A stretch of DNA of 53,568 nt from a virus: the IMG/VR virus record IMGVR_UViG_3300048925_000677, positions 1-53,568 of that record, one strand, 5' to 3'. Shown in pieces: positions 20,001 through 28,801 of this stretch (positions are counted from its first letter, which is position 1; each line of letters opens with the position of its first letter). Position numbers and translations under genes: made by a program. Under the pieces are notes generated by a model. That model had not been told where the DNA came from and made no database searches. It was given only the letters and a program-made list of their open reading frames with translations.

Positions 20001-22027
20001 TAGGCCCCCGTGATCATCAAGTTGTAGGTGTAGACGGTCATGGGCTCCAGTTCGCCGGCCACGGACAGCGTCAGTACCGAGGACGTCGCCGAGACGAACG
20101 GGAAGGTGGCCGCTGAAATGGCATCGGCACCGGTGCAGACGGGAATCGGCGCACCGGCATAGCCACTCAGGGCGAAGGTCGCCAAGGTTCCACCCGCCGC
20201 CGGAGAGGCCCCAGTGGTGATGGTCACCCTCATGGCGAGTCGAGTTCCGCTGCGGGACAGGCTCGCGCCCGTGCCAGCGTCGGCATGAATCGTGCCCACG
20301 GGAACTCCGCCAGTCTTAAGCTCGGCAGGGACGCCGTAGAGCGCGTCCAACTCTCCGCGGGTGTCCGAAGCGGGATTCTCGATCAAGTCGACCAGGGCGG
20401 ATTCATCGAGGCCGCCGCCCCCGCCACCACCACCGGCAGGCGTTGCCGCAGAGAGCGTTCCGTCGGCGGCGTATGCCAGGAACTTGCCCGATCCGCCAGT
20501 TCCAGCGACGTTCAGCTTTTTGCCATGGATCTCACCGTCGACGATCTTGCCGTTGGTGATGTAGTTGTCGGCCACGCCGCGAGAGGTTCGGCCGGAGGTG
20601 AGTAGGTCGTACGCCGGCTGATGAGGGTTGAAGTCCACATCCACCAGGCCGAAGGTGTGCTCACTGACCCCGGTGTCGCCAGTGTCACGCCAGTTGTAGG
20701 CGATGAAGCACCCGATCCAGTCGTGGCGGGTCAGGAGGTCGATCTGGGCAGCGAGGATCTGCCCTCGTGTTGAAGGGTTAGGGACGGCGTAACGGCTGAC
20801 GCCAAACTCCGTGACCCACACCTGCTTTGCGACGTCGCCGTTCGCGACCATCGTGGTGCGGCAGGCCATCAGCTCCTTGTAGTAGAGCTGCTCAACAGTG
20901 GGCATCTCATAGGCCGAGAAATCGGCCGTGATGGAGTACCAGTTGAACGAGGCCGTGTCGAAGTAGTCCTTGGCGCCGTAGTTGTACATCTGGGCCAAGA
21001 AGGTTGACGGCGAAATGTCGGTCGTGGAGTACGTCGACGTCGACATCAATGCGGCAGCGAGGATGTGAGCTTCCGGGTCCACCGAGCGGATTGCGTTCGA
21101 CGCTGCGATCAGCATGCTCGTGTAGCCGGCGGCGCCGAAGGCAACCGAACCGAAGTATGGACCGGTACCGTGGTTCGGCTCATTCCACACCTGGTAGTTA
21201 CGCAACTGGCCGGTGCCGTTTGATCCGTAGCGCAAAGCAATTGAAGAAAAGACGTTTGCGAAGTCGGTCAGCGTTGGCGTCGAGTAACTGGGGATGGGAT
21301 TGCCGACCAGCGTGAGAATCGGCTCAACGCCGTGCTCTTCACATAGGTCGAGGATGCGGTCTAGGCCGCTCCAGTCGTAGACGCCTCGGGTGGTCGGTTC
21401 GATCTCGCCCCACCAGGCGGCGAAGCGCAGGCGAGTTCCGCCAACGGCCTTGATACCCTTGACGATATTCTCGATATCGTCGGTGTCGAAGCCTTCCCAG
21501 TACATCGATCCGGCTTCGGACTGGCAGAAGCCGAGGCGATTGTCGGCCGTGCCTAGGGGCAGCCAGACGTCACCGCGCGGCAGATAGACCGATTGCGCCC
21601 ATTCGTCGACTTCGAGATCTGCCGCCGCCGGATAGCGCACTCCGGCGCCAATTGCGTCGCGCGCCTGCTCCTGAGTGGCGCCCGCGGCGATGACCGCGGG
21701 CTTACCGACGATGCTGTTCCACACGCCGCCGTCAGAGACGCTCAGCGGGCCGTAATCGCCGTTGATGTAGCGGTAGAGGACACCCGTTTCAAGATCTAAG
21801 AAGACGTGCTGATCGTCACCCTCGGGCGGGAAGAGCACCTTGGCGTCGTAGGCGAGGATGTCGACCCTGGGGTAGTACAGCGGGCTTTCGCGGTCGAGGG
21901 CGACCATGCCCCGGACTTCGTCATGCTGCGAGGGGGTGAGCGAAACTCGGACGCCCGCCTTTGTGATGTGCTCGGTGCGGTCGCCATCGGTGTAGGTGAT
22001 CGGACCGAGCGTGCGGTACCAGGTCAA
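20000..22027 (-). CDS. Tail fibre with glycoside-hydrolase TIM barrel
   Basis: A 675-aa protein with a TTG start and an AGAGGAG site. Residues 1-95 are the YRTLGPITY adaptor shared with 22711-23916 and, in short form, 39825-40103. Residues about 160-485 form a GH5/GH39-like (clan A) barrel: acid/base E283 in WNEPNHG and nucleophile E407 in WVTEFGVSRY, plus GVEPILTLVGNP. A Gly-rich linker and a beta C-terminus follow. It likely binds or cuts host surface glycans such as arabinogalactan or capsule. Confidence 0.8.
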   Translation of the reverse strand: MTWYRTLGPITYTDGDRTEHITKAGVRVSLTPSQHDEVRGMVALDRESPLYYPRVDILAYDAKVLFPPEGDDQHVFLDLETGVLYRYINGDYGPLSVSDGGVWNSIVGKPAVIAAGATQEQARDAIGAGVRYPAAADLEVDEWAQSVYLPRGDVWLPLGTADNRLGFCQSEAGSMYWEGFDTDDIENIVKGIKAVGGTRLRFAAWWGEIEPTTRGVYDWSGLDRILDLCEEHGVEPILTLVGNPIPSYSTPTLTDFANVFSSIALRYGSNGTGQLRNYQVWNEPNHGTGPYFGSVAFGAAGYTSMLIAASNAIRSVDPEAHILAAALMSTSTYSTTDISPSTFLAQMYNYGAKDYFDTASFNWYSITADFSAYEMPTVEQLYYKELMACRTTMVANGDVAKQVWVTEFGVSRYAVPNPSTRGQILAAQIDLLTRHDWIGCFIAYNWRDTGDTGVSEHTFGLVDVDFNPHQPAYDLLTSGRTSRGVADNYITNGKIVDGEIHGKKLNVAGTGGSGKFLAYAADGTLSAATPAGGGGGGGGLDESALVDLIENPASDTRGELDALYGVPAELKTGGVPVGTIHADAGTGASLSRSGTRLAMRVTITTGASPAAGGTLATFALSGYAGAPIPVCTGADAISAATFPFVSATSSVLTLSVAGELEPMTVYTYNLMITGA

Positions 22028-22057
22028 GGGTTCTCCTCTATGTCAAATGGCGAATCG

Positions 22058-22711
22058 TCAAGCGGCAGTCGCTGATAGAGCGGCCACGCCGCGGGACGCG
22101 AGTTGACCGCTTGCGTACTGATGCCGGAATATCGGGGCGACTCGCGGGCCGGGCAGGTCGATGGCATGGCCACTGTCGGCCCACGTGAGCGCAGCGATGT
22201 CGGCACCGCCGTTCTTCTTCACCGTCCACGTCCAGACGCCAGCCGAAAGCGTTCCTGTCAGGGTTACGGTGTCGCCGGGTACGCCGACCTGGGTGCTCAC
22301 AGTCCGGTTAGTCACGGTTCCGGACGCAAACGAATGCACCCGGCAGTTGCCGCTAGCGCTGGGGATGAACAGATACACACCCTTGGTGCCGTCGGCCGAG
22401 AAGACTCCGCCGCCATTGCCGCGGACGTTTGAGGAAACCCCGAGCGAGCCGATGGTCACCGTCACACTGATGGTGGTCGTTACGGCCATGACGTCAGGCA
22501 GGACCAGCGCGCTGTCGTAACCTCCACTGCCAGTTGACGAGTTGCCCTCTTGTAGCGTCGTGCCGCTGACAATGACGGCCCCCGCCCCGGGGGTCATGGC
22601 CACGTCCAGCGACCCCGCCGGAATGGACGCGAATGATGGATAATTCAGCGTCGTCAATCCGCCCGGTGCCGCGACCGCATGCGTGAGGGTCGAATTCCTA
22701 GCGGCGAACAT
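22058..22711 (-). CDS. Minor tail protein, beta-sandwich
   Basis: A 217-aa beta-rich protein, low in charge, with alternating hydrophobics (TTTISVTVTIGSLGVSS, GDTVTLTGTLSAGVWTW) like a lectin or concanavalin-like sandwich. It sits between two fibre genes and shares one base with the stop/start of the upstream gene. Receptor-binding or accessory fibre by position. Confidence 0.65.
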   Translation of the reverse strand: MFAARNSTLTHAVAAPGGLTTLNYPSFASIPAGSLDVAMTPGAGAVIVSGTTLQEGNSSTGSGGYDSALVLPDVMAVTTTISVTVTIGSLGVSSNVRGNGGGVFSADGTKGVYLFIPSASGNCRVHSFASGTVTNRTVSTQVGVPGDTVTLTGTLSAGVWTWTVKKNGGADIAALTWADSGHAIDLPGPRVAPIFRHQYASGQLASRGVAALSATAA

Positions 22712-23916
22712 CAGGGCGTGAAATTCTGGACGACATTGCCGTACCAGTTGGTACCGTCAGCGACGAACGACCACAGGTCCAGCCGACCCGCGGTCGTCGT
22801 GGCGGCGGGGGCGGAGCCGCCGGGCCACTTGACGCCAGTGAAGGTGACAGTGAATCCACCAGCACCCGTATTGATGGGCGCCAGAAAGGATTTGCCGGCA
22901 GTGGGCGTGGGCATCGTGATTGTGCAGTTGGCCGTCAGCGTTCCGGTCTGCACCGTGCCTGTGGACAGGTCGAATGTCTTGGTCGCGCCCAATGAGCCGC
23001 CGACCGAGACAGTCTCGGTGTAGTTCGTGAGAGTCGCGTTGGTGATGGTGGGCGCACTAGCCCGGACGATGCTGCCCGTCCCAGTGGCCGCCGCGGCGGC
23101 GATTCGGGCGTCCGCATCGGAGTTGGTGTACGCCGTAGCGCCAGAGGCGATGCCGGCGAGCTTCGTTTTCTCTGTCGCCGTGTATGCCTTGTTGGTGGTG
23201 CCATCGGTGATGGTGTCCGCCGACTGCGTTCCGGTGTGGTTGGCGCGTGCCTTGAGGTTTGCATCGGTGTCGTTTGCCGTTGCTCCGGTGGCGATTCCAT
23301 TCAGCTTCGTCTGATTGGCGGCGGTGAAGACCTTGTTGGTCGTGCCGTCGACGACGGTGTCGGCGCTCTGCGTGCCGGTGTGGTTGGCCCGCGCGCGGTC
23401 GGCTGCGTGGTAGTGCAGCGTCGAATCCCCGCCGTCGGTCAAGTCCGTGGCATCCCCGTTGGAGATGTTGTTGACCTGCGCCCCACTGGCGACGCCGTCG
23501 ATCTTGGTCAGTTGTGCTGCGGTGGCGAACTTGTGGTTGGTGGAGCCGTCGGTGATGTCATCGGCATCGAGGACGACGTTCGGGCCGAACTTCCCATTGA
23601 CGGAGTCCACCGAGCCGCCGCCCCCAATGACGAGCGCGATATAATCGCCGTCCAGCCATCGGTAGATCTGGCCGGTCTCGAAGTCGAGGTAGAGGTACTG
23701 CTCGTACCCCATATCCGGAAAGAAGGCGAACGCGTCGTAGTACAAAACCGTCGCGCGGGGGAGGTCCAAGTCGCCCGTATGGTCAATGGCGACAAGGCCT
23801 TCCAGCCCCTGGGCCTGCGCGGGGCTAAGGTCCACCTTGACGCCGGCCCGGTCGATAGTCCGGATCACATTGTCCTGGACGTATGTGATCGGACCGAGCG
23901 TGCGGTAGATAGCCAA
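22711..23916 (-). CDS. Tail fibre with repeats
   Basis: A 401-aa protein. Residues 1-96 are the YRTLGPITY adaptor. Residues about 125-280 hold imperfect repeats of the fibre type, with AATAAQLTKIDGVASGA, AANQTKLNGIATGAT and TEKTKLAGIASGAT separated by RANHTGTQSADT. The C-terminus is beta-rich with TFTGVKWPGG and a Trp-rich end, as in tail-fibre tips. Probably trimeric. Confidence 0.8.
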   Translation of the reverse strand: MAIYRTLGPITYVQDNVIRTIDRAGVKVDLSPAQAQGLEGLVAIDHTGDLDLPRATVLYYDAFAFFPDMGYEQYLYLDFETGQIYRWLDGDYIALVIGGGGSVDSVNGKFGPNVVLDADDITDGSTNHKFATAAQLTKIDGVASGAQVNNISNGDATDLTDGGDSTLHYHAADRARANHTGTQSADTVVDGTTNKVFTAANQTKLNGIATGATANDTDANLKARANHTGTQSADTITDGTTNKAYTATEKTKLAGIASGATAYTNSDADARIAAAAATGTGSIVRASAPTITNATLTNYTETVSVGGSLGATKTFDLSTGTVQTGTLTANCTITMPTPTAGKSFLAPINTGAGGFTVTFTGVKWPGGSAPAATTTAGRLDLWSFVADGTNWYGNVVQNFTP

Positions 23917-23936
23917 TGTGACTCCTTAAGGGCTGG

Positions 23937-24311
23937 TCAGCGCACGATCCGACTGATGGGCACCGAGGTATCTGGGCTGGTCTGGGGGATGATCTCTTCG
24001 GGTTCCGGCTCTTCGACCTCGTCGACCGTCGGGAAGTCGACCTCCACCGCGGGTGCGTATCGAGCGATGAACTCCTGAGGGGAAAGGACTTTGAGCCCGC
24101 CGTCGTCGACGATCCACTGGCCGACCGTGGCGTTCACCGTCTGCTTGCCGCTGGCGGACAGGCGCAGGGACCAGGTCCCTCCCTCGCGCGTTACCGCGCC
24201 CTCCCAGCCGTCGGCCTCCAATTCGGTGAGGGCTTCAAACAGGTCGGACGGACCACGCAGGGGCCAGCTCGCGATATCTTCGACTGCGAGTCGAGTTACG
24301 GGAGTAGGCAT
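23937..24311 (-). CDS. Hypothetical tail-region protein (124 aa)
   Basis: A 124-aa acidic protein starting at the ATG that overlaps the previous stop (TAATG). It has a mixed first half (LFEALTELEADGWEGAV, WSLRLSASGK) and an acidic Pro-rich tail (VEEPEPEEII). It lies within the minor tail operon; possible small tail accessory or assembly protein. No family recognised. Confidence 0.6.
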   Translation of the reverse strand: MPTPVTRLAVEDIASWPLRGPSDLFEALTELEADGWEGAVTREGGTWSLRLSASGKQTVNATVGQWIVDDGGLKVLSPQEFIARYAPAVEVDFPTVDEVEEPEPEEIIPQTSPDTSVPISRIVR

Positions 24312-24748
24312 TACGCAACCACCAGTGCGCCCATACCGTTGGCCGGCCACACGACCGAGAAGGTCGCGGCGACAGAGCCGTAGTCGGCACCGAAGTCGAG
24401 GTAGCCCACCAAGGGGCGCGTCGCATCAGAGCCTGGCGTCGAGTCGTACAGGATCGCGTACCGCGCGGTGATCGTCGACGCTGGCCAGACGCCGTTGGCG
24501 CCCGAGAAGGACAGCGTGTTGGTCGGCGAATCGTAGGCGATGGTCAGTGGACTGACTGTGGTCCCGCCGGCGATGTAGCCGGGCGCGGACACCTCGTTGG
24601 TGATGTGGTTCTTGTAGCGGTGAGCGTCCTGATCGGGTACGTACAGGTTGGTGCAGAGCATCAACTTGAAGGTGTCCGAGTCGATGTCGATCTCTTTGTT
24701 CATGAGGCTTCGGTAGAAGCCGGCGTAAAACTTGGCTGTAGGCGCCAT
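24311..24748 (-). CDS. Minor tail protein (145 aa)
   Basis: A 145-aa protein with KFYAGFYRSLMNKEIDI, DTFKLMLC and YDSPTNTLSFSG, all beta-strand-like; this layout is common in small structural proteins beside actinophage fibres. It follows a strong hairpin at 24775-24806 and is coupled to the next gene. Structural role inferred from sequence type and position. Confidence 0.65.
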   Translation of the reverse strand: MAPTAKFYAGFYRSLMNKEIDIDSDTFKLMLCTNLYVPDQDAHRYKNHITNEVSAPGYIAGGTTVSPLTIAYDSPTNTLSFSGANGVWPASTITARYAILYDSTPGSDATRPLVGYLDFGADYGSVAATFSVVWPANGMGALVVA

Positions 24749-24774
24749 GTGGAGTGCCTTTCGTGAGCACGGCG

Positions 24775-24806
24775 CAGCAGCCGCCCCAGTATTGGAGCGG
24801 CTGCTG
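24775..24806 (-). terminator. Stem-loop between minor tail genes
   Basis: CAGCAGCCGC (24775-24784) and GCGGCTGCTG (24797-24806) form a perfect 10-bp stem with a 12-nt loop in a 69-bp gap. No U-tract follows on the minus strand, so partial termination or mRNA processing is as likely as full termination. Confidence 0.45.
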
Positions 24807-24817
24807 GCACGGAGGGC

Positions 24818-26896
24818 TTAGGCGAGGGTGAAGTCGAGGATGTACGGCAGCGACGAGTTGTTCGAGACGTCGGCATTGCCCATGGACGTTGTAGCGCCCA
24901 TTCGCGGAACGGAAGCTGCGACAGCGACTTCCAGACTCGGGTCAGGCATGGCGGCTGTGGATTCCATGCGCACCGCAGCGATAACAACAGCGGCAGAGGG
25001 ATCGACGATGAACATGTCCGCCGTGGCTTCCATGCGTCCGACGTTCACCACCGCGGGAACGGCGACATACCAGTCACGTAGCTGCCAGTCGTCGACGGTT
25101 CCGGCTGGCTCACCGGATGCGAACGAGATTCGGAAACCGCCGTAGCGGTAGTTTGATCCGTGCTCGACCGCGGAACCCACCGAGGTCCATTCCAGCCCGA
25201 CTGTTGAACCGTCCTTGAGGGCGGTGTACTTGTCGTCGGTCTGGTTGTAGTACAGGCTCCATGTGCCTGATCCGCCGACGTTGAGCGACGCCCGCTCGGT
25301 GAGGGAATCGATTGGGCCTGAGTAGATCTTGGCGCTGGTGTTATTGACCGCGAGATACACGACCTGGGTGAAGTCGCGGCTGCAGTGCAGCATGACCCCG
25401 CATCGGGCGGTCGAGTTCGCGTTGATAACCAGCGATGCCTCGACCTTGTTGACGTCGCGCGTGCACCGATGGATATAGAGGGCAGCCTGGTCGCCGTCGT
25501 CAGTTCCCGTGTAGCCGAAGGCTTCTTCGTAGACGTCGATGAGGCCGGCGTTCGTCGACTGCCGCACCCACATACCGCCGATGGCGGAGCGAGTTGCGTT
25601 GTCGCTGAAGAGTCGGTCGACCTCGGGCATACTCTTGGCGGCCAGCATGAACCAGTTGAGGGTGGACCCATCCGCGCGCGCGTCTGCCGCCTGCCCGGAG
25701 GTGTAGGAGGTAAGCGTGGTGAGAGTGGAGCCGACCGTCTTGAAGCCGTCCTCGGGGGCCGAGACCACGCGCGTAATGCCGATGATCCTCGCTGTCGTGT
25801 TGACCGTCGAGGAGTTGCGCAGACGCGCTAGGTAGCGCTCCCCTGACGAGACCACGAGCCGCGACGGGAGAGTGAACTCGTAGTAGGCCGTCTCGGTCGT
25901 CAGGCTGCTGGAGAATTCCCTGCTGTAGATCCGCGTCAGGGAGCCGTTGTCGTTTTCCTTGAACAGCTCCAGGTAGACGTTGTTGATCGTCCCCGCGTCT
26001 TTCCACGCGATAACCCCGATGGTGTCGTGCACCGTAGTGTTGGCGACGGTCAGGTAGGAGCCGCGGCTCTCATGCTGATTGACCGACCAGCCCGCGGGAG
26101 CTGATATGCCACCATCCATTTTGTGGGTATGGGACGTGCCGGCGGTGGCATCGCCAGTGTCACCAAAGACCTGCAGGTGGTTGTTGTACGCCTCCGGGTA
26201 GGTGACGTCAGAGATCGGATACCGGCAGACCCACTGTGGGTTCCGGGCATCGGAGACGATGGCCGAAATCGTGAAACTCTGCTGGTCAGTCTTCTGGCGG
26301 GCGATGCCCTTGCGCAGGTCCGGAATGAGGGCACCGATGATCGGGATGCCTCGCAGGCCGGACATGATCGCGTCAATGACGCCCTGGATGAAGTTCTCCG
26401 CCGCCCTGACTGCCAGGTTGATCGCCTGAATGGCGCCAGTGAGCCCGGTGACCAGGGTCTGCGGAATCGCCCCAATGACGGCCGCGGCGTTGCTCCACAG
26501 GTTCTGCGTAAGCCCGGCGAGGGTGAGTGCGGTGCCCTTGATGGCGTCGCCGGCCCAGTCGACCGCATCCTCGATGGCGTCCCCCGCCGACGCTCCAATC
26601 CGCGTGAGCAGGCGCCGCAGCATGTTCGCCGCCGTTTCGGCCGCATTCCACAGGTCCGAGGCCCAGCTACTGAGTTGCTCGAAGGCTCCGCCGATGCCGT
26701 GAACGAACACACCGTTGACGGCCTTCACAACCTCCCGGAGGAGCATCTCCAGAAAGTTGCCCCGGAAGTGGTCGATCTCTTGAGGGGACTTGGGCGGATT
26801 CTTGCCACTGCCATCCGTGGAGGGGGTGACATACCCGTCGGGCATACCCGACGGGGTAACAGGAGTGTTTGGAAAATCCTTCTGGCCCTCGGCCAC
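24818..26896 (-). CDS. Large minor tail protein (692 aa)
   Basis: A 692-aa protein in two parts. The first about 210 residues are helical and amphipathic with Ala/Ile/Leu-rich segments (IGAIPQTLVTGLTGAIQAI), as in proteins that touch the tape measure or membrane. The remainder is beta-rich with Trp, Asn and Thr (YYNQTDDKYTALKDGS), like a lectin-type jelly roll. It stands in the row of fibre genes after the baseplate genes. Likely adsorption apparatus. Confidence 0.72.
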   Translation of the reverse strand: MAEGQKDFPNTPVTPSGMPDGYVTPSTDGSGKNPPKSPQEIDHFRGNFLEMLLREVVKAVNGVFVHGIGGAFEQLSSWASDLWNAAETAANMLRRLLTRIGASAGDAIEDAVDWAGDAIKGTALTLAGLTQNLWSNAAAVIGAIPQTLVTGLTGAIQAINLAVRAAENFIQGVIDAIMSGLRGIPIIGALIPDLRKGIARQKTDQQSFTISAIVSDARNPQWVCRYPISDVTYPEAYNNHLQVFGDTGDATAGTSHTHKMDGGISAPAGWSVNQHESRGSYLTVANTTVHDTIGVIAWKDAGTINNVYLELFKENDNGSLTRIYSREFSSSLTTETAYYEFTLPSRLVVSSGERYLARLRNSSTVNTTARIIGITRVVSAPEDGFKTVGSTLTTLTSYTSGQAADARADGSTLNWFMLAAKSMPEVDRLFSDNATRSAIGGMWVRQSTNAGLIDVYEEAFGYTGTDDGDQAALYIHRCTRDVNKVEASLVINANSTARCGVMLHCSRDFTQVVYLAVNNTSAKIYSGPIDSLTERASLNVGGSGTWSLYYNQTDDKYTALKDGSTVGLEWTSVGSAVEHGSNYRYGGFRISFASGEPAGTVDDWQLRDWYVAVPAVVNVGRMEATADMFIVDPSAAVVIAAVRMESTAAMPDPSLEVAVAASVPRMGATTSMGNADVSNNSSLPYILDFTLA

Positions 26897-26907
26897 GAGA
26901 CCTCCTC

Positions 26908-27771
26908 TTAGAGAACGGGAACGACCTCGACGCAGTACGTCGCGTCAGGCGACCCAGGGGTCGACCACGGGTTGCTGGACGGGGCCTTCTGTTCGGCCAT
27001 GAGGTAGACCACTGCGGGATTGCCGGCCAGCACCTTGCCGTATCCGCCAGGCATTGAAACGCCGGCCGGGGGCGCGGGGATCAGGATCGGAATCGGGGGC
27101 GACACGCCCGCAACGCCTTTCGCGTAACCGACCTGATCACCGGTCGTGGGATGTCCCACGCGCACGACGAGGTCAACGCGAGTATCCGCGGAGCCGACGA
27201 CGGGGACCTGAGCGAAAGGCCTTGGGTACCAGTCGAATGGCTGCGCCGGGATAGCAATACTGGAAAGCGACCGCTGGCCCGATGCGTTGTACGCCGTCGA
27301 GACGATAGTGGTCGGGACGTACATGTTGCCGATCTTCGGCGCGGTAGGAACCCACTTACCATCGGATGCGCGGTACACGATGTGGTAGCTGTCCGTGCCG
27401 GCGCCCAGCGTTGGCGAGCTGGCCAGGTCCGCGGCGTTGGAGATGATGATCGAGCCGGTCTCACCCTGTTGGCCAGAGTGGATGAAGAACTCCATCGTGT
27501 AGTGAGCCGCCACGCCGGGCCCGCCCTCGCTCACGGTGATGACGCGCGGGTTCGGCACCGGCAGTGGCTCATCCGGGTCTACCTGCGTCATGGTGATCGC
27601 GTCGAAGACCGGCGGCTTGCCAGACTCGCCGGTGGCCAGGAACGGCAGATTGCCGAACCCGCCGTCAGGGGTGAGGATGAGGTAAGCGACGCCGGTTTCG
27701 GGATTGGCGCCATTAACGACGGTGACCCGGCCCTCGAAGGTGAGATTGTTCCCATCGACGGTTACAGCCAT
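26908..27771 (-). CDS. Minor tail protein (287 aa)
   Basis: A 287-aa beta-rich protein starting NLTFEGRVTVVNG, with many Gly and Pro (IPILIPAPPAGVSMPGGYGK). A DGKWVPTAPKI segment resembles tail-fibre connectors. Context: between a glycine-rich fibre and the 692-aa protein. No enzyme motif. Confidence 0.68.
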   Translation of the reverse strand: MAVTVDGNNLTFEGRVTVVNGANPETGVAYLILTPDGGFGNLPFLATGESGKPPVFDAITMTQVDPDEPLPVPNPRVITVSEGGPGVAAHYTMEFFIHSGQQGETGSIIISNAADLASSPTLGAGTDSYHIVYRASDGKWVPTAPKIGNMYVPTTIVSTAYNASGQRSLSSIAIPAQPFDWYPRPFAQVPVVGSADTRVDLVVRVGHPTTGDQVGYAKGVAGVSPPIPILIPAPPAGVSMPGGYGKVLAGNPAVVYLMAEQKAPSSNPWSTPGSPDATYCVEVVPVL

Positions 27772-27842
27772 AGAGAGATTCCCCTATCTATTTCCCCACT
27801 CCTCAATCCATGCCGGAAGGGGTTGCGGGAATGCGTAATTGG

Positions 27843-28775
27843 TTAGTAGAGCCAGACGATGCGGAGATAAGCCGGGCCACCGTTGCCGCCCCGGCCAGAG
27901 CCGCCGCCAACGGTGGTACTGCCAGCGGCACCACCGCCACCGCCCGAGCCATAGCCCAGGCCGTGCGCACCGTGCTCGCGGGATACGGTCGAGTTGATAT
28001 AGCCGCCACCACCGCCGCCGCCGGGCTGACCCGGGATGGCCGCGGCCGAAGCGGTCGCATCAGCGCTCGCGCTCGCACCTACGCCGCCAGCACCATTGGG
28101 CGTTGACCCGCCGTTACTGCCGTTGGGCGCGAACGAGCCGCTGGAGTTGGCTCCGCCGCCAGCTCCGCCACCCGCGGCGCCGCCATACAGGCGCGCGCCG
28201 GACGATGTGATCGGAGAATTGGGTGGAGTTGCGGGTCCAGTGCCAGATGTGTAGCCGTCATCGCCGGGCGATCCGAGGAGATCCCCGAATTCGCCGGGCT
28301 GGCCTCCTGGCGCCGAGCCGGACGTGCCGCCAGCGCCGCCGAGACCACCACTCGCGGTGAGGGTCAGACCGCCGGAGGTGAATGTCGCCGCACCGCCAGC
28401 GGTCCCGGCGACGCCCGAGCCCGTGACGGCAATGGCTGCGCCACCCGTGCCGCGGGTGCCCATGGTGACGGTATAGGTCGGGCCGAGAGCGTCGGCCGGG
28501 ATGAAGCGCTCAACGAGGACATTGCCACCCGCGCCGCCGCCTCCACCGCGTCGGTTGGTACTGCCGGCGCTGTAATTGCCGCTACCAGCCCCGCCGCCGG
28601 CGCCGATGGCCATGAGTAGGCAGCCCTTGATTCCCGCAGGAGTGGGGGCATTGACCACGCCACCTGTGTCGGTGGTGTATTCGGCGACGGTGACGAGGTT
28701 GTTGATGGCCTCGGCGATCTTGGTAAGTTCGGCGCCGGTGACAGCCTCCCCGGTTACCCAGGTTTTCAATGCCAT
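27843..28775 (-). CDS. Glycine-rich minor tail protein
   Basis: A 310-aa protein whose first 60 residues are a helical/beta attachment part (WVTGEAVTGAELTKIAEAIN) and whose remaining 250 residues are a Gly/Ser/Ala-rich domain ending GPAYLRIVWLY. Long glycine runs such as GGGGGAGG suggest a polyglycine-II helix bundle, as in phage adhesins that contact the receptor. Family: glycine-rich tail protein. Confidence 0.78.
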   Translation of the reverse strand: MALKTWVTGEAVTGAELTKIAEAINNLVTVAEYTTDTGGVVNAPTPAGIKGCLLMAIGAGGGAGSGNYSAGSTNRRGGGGGAGGNVLVERFIPADALGPTYTVTMGTRGTGGAAIAVTGSGVAGTAGGAATFTSGGLTLTASGGLGGAGGTSGSAPGGQPGEFGDLLGSPGDDGYTSGTGPATPPNSPITSSGARLYGGAAGGGAGGGANSSGSFAPNGSNGGSTPNGAGGVGASASADATASAAAIPGQPGGGGGGGYINSTVSREHGAHGLGYGSGGGGGAAGSTTVGGGSGRGGNGGPAYLRIVWLY

Positions 28776-28801
28776 GCGTATGGCTCCTTAGCGTTTAAGA
28801 A

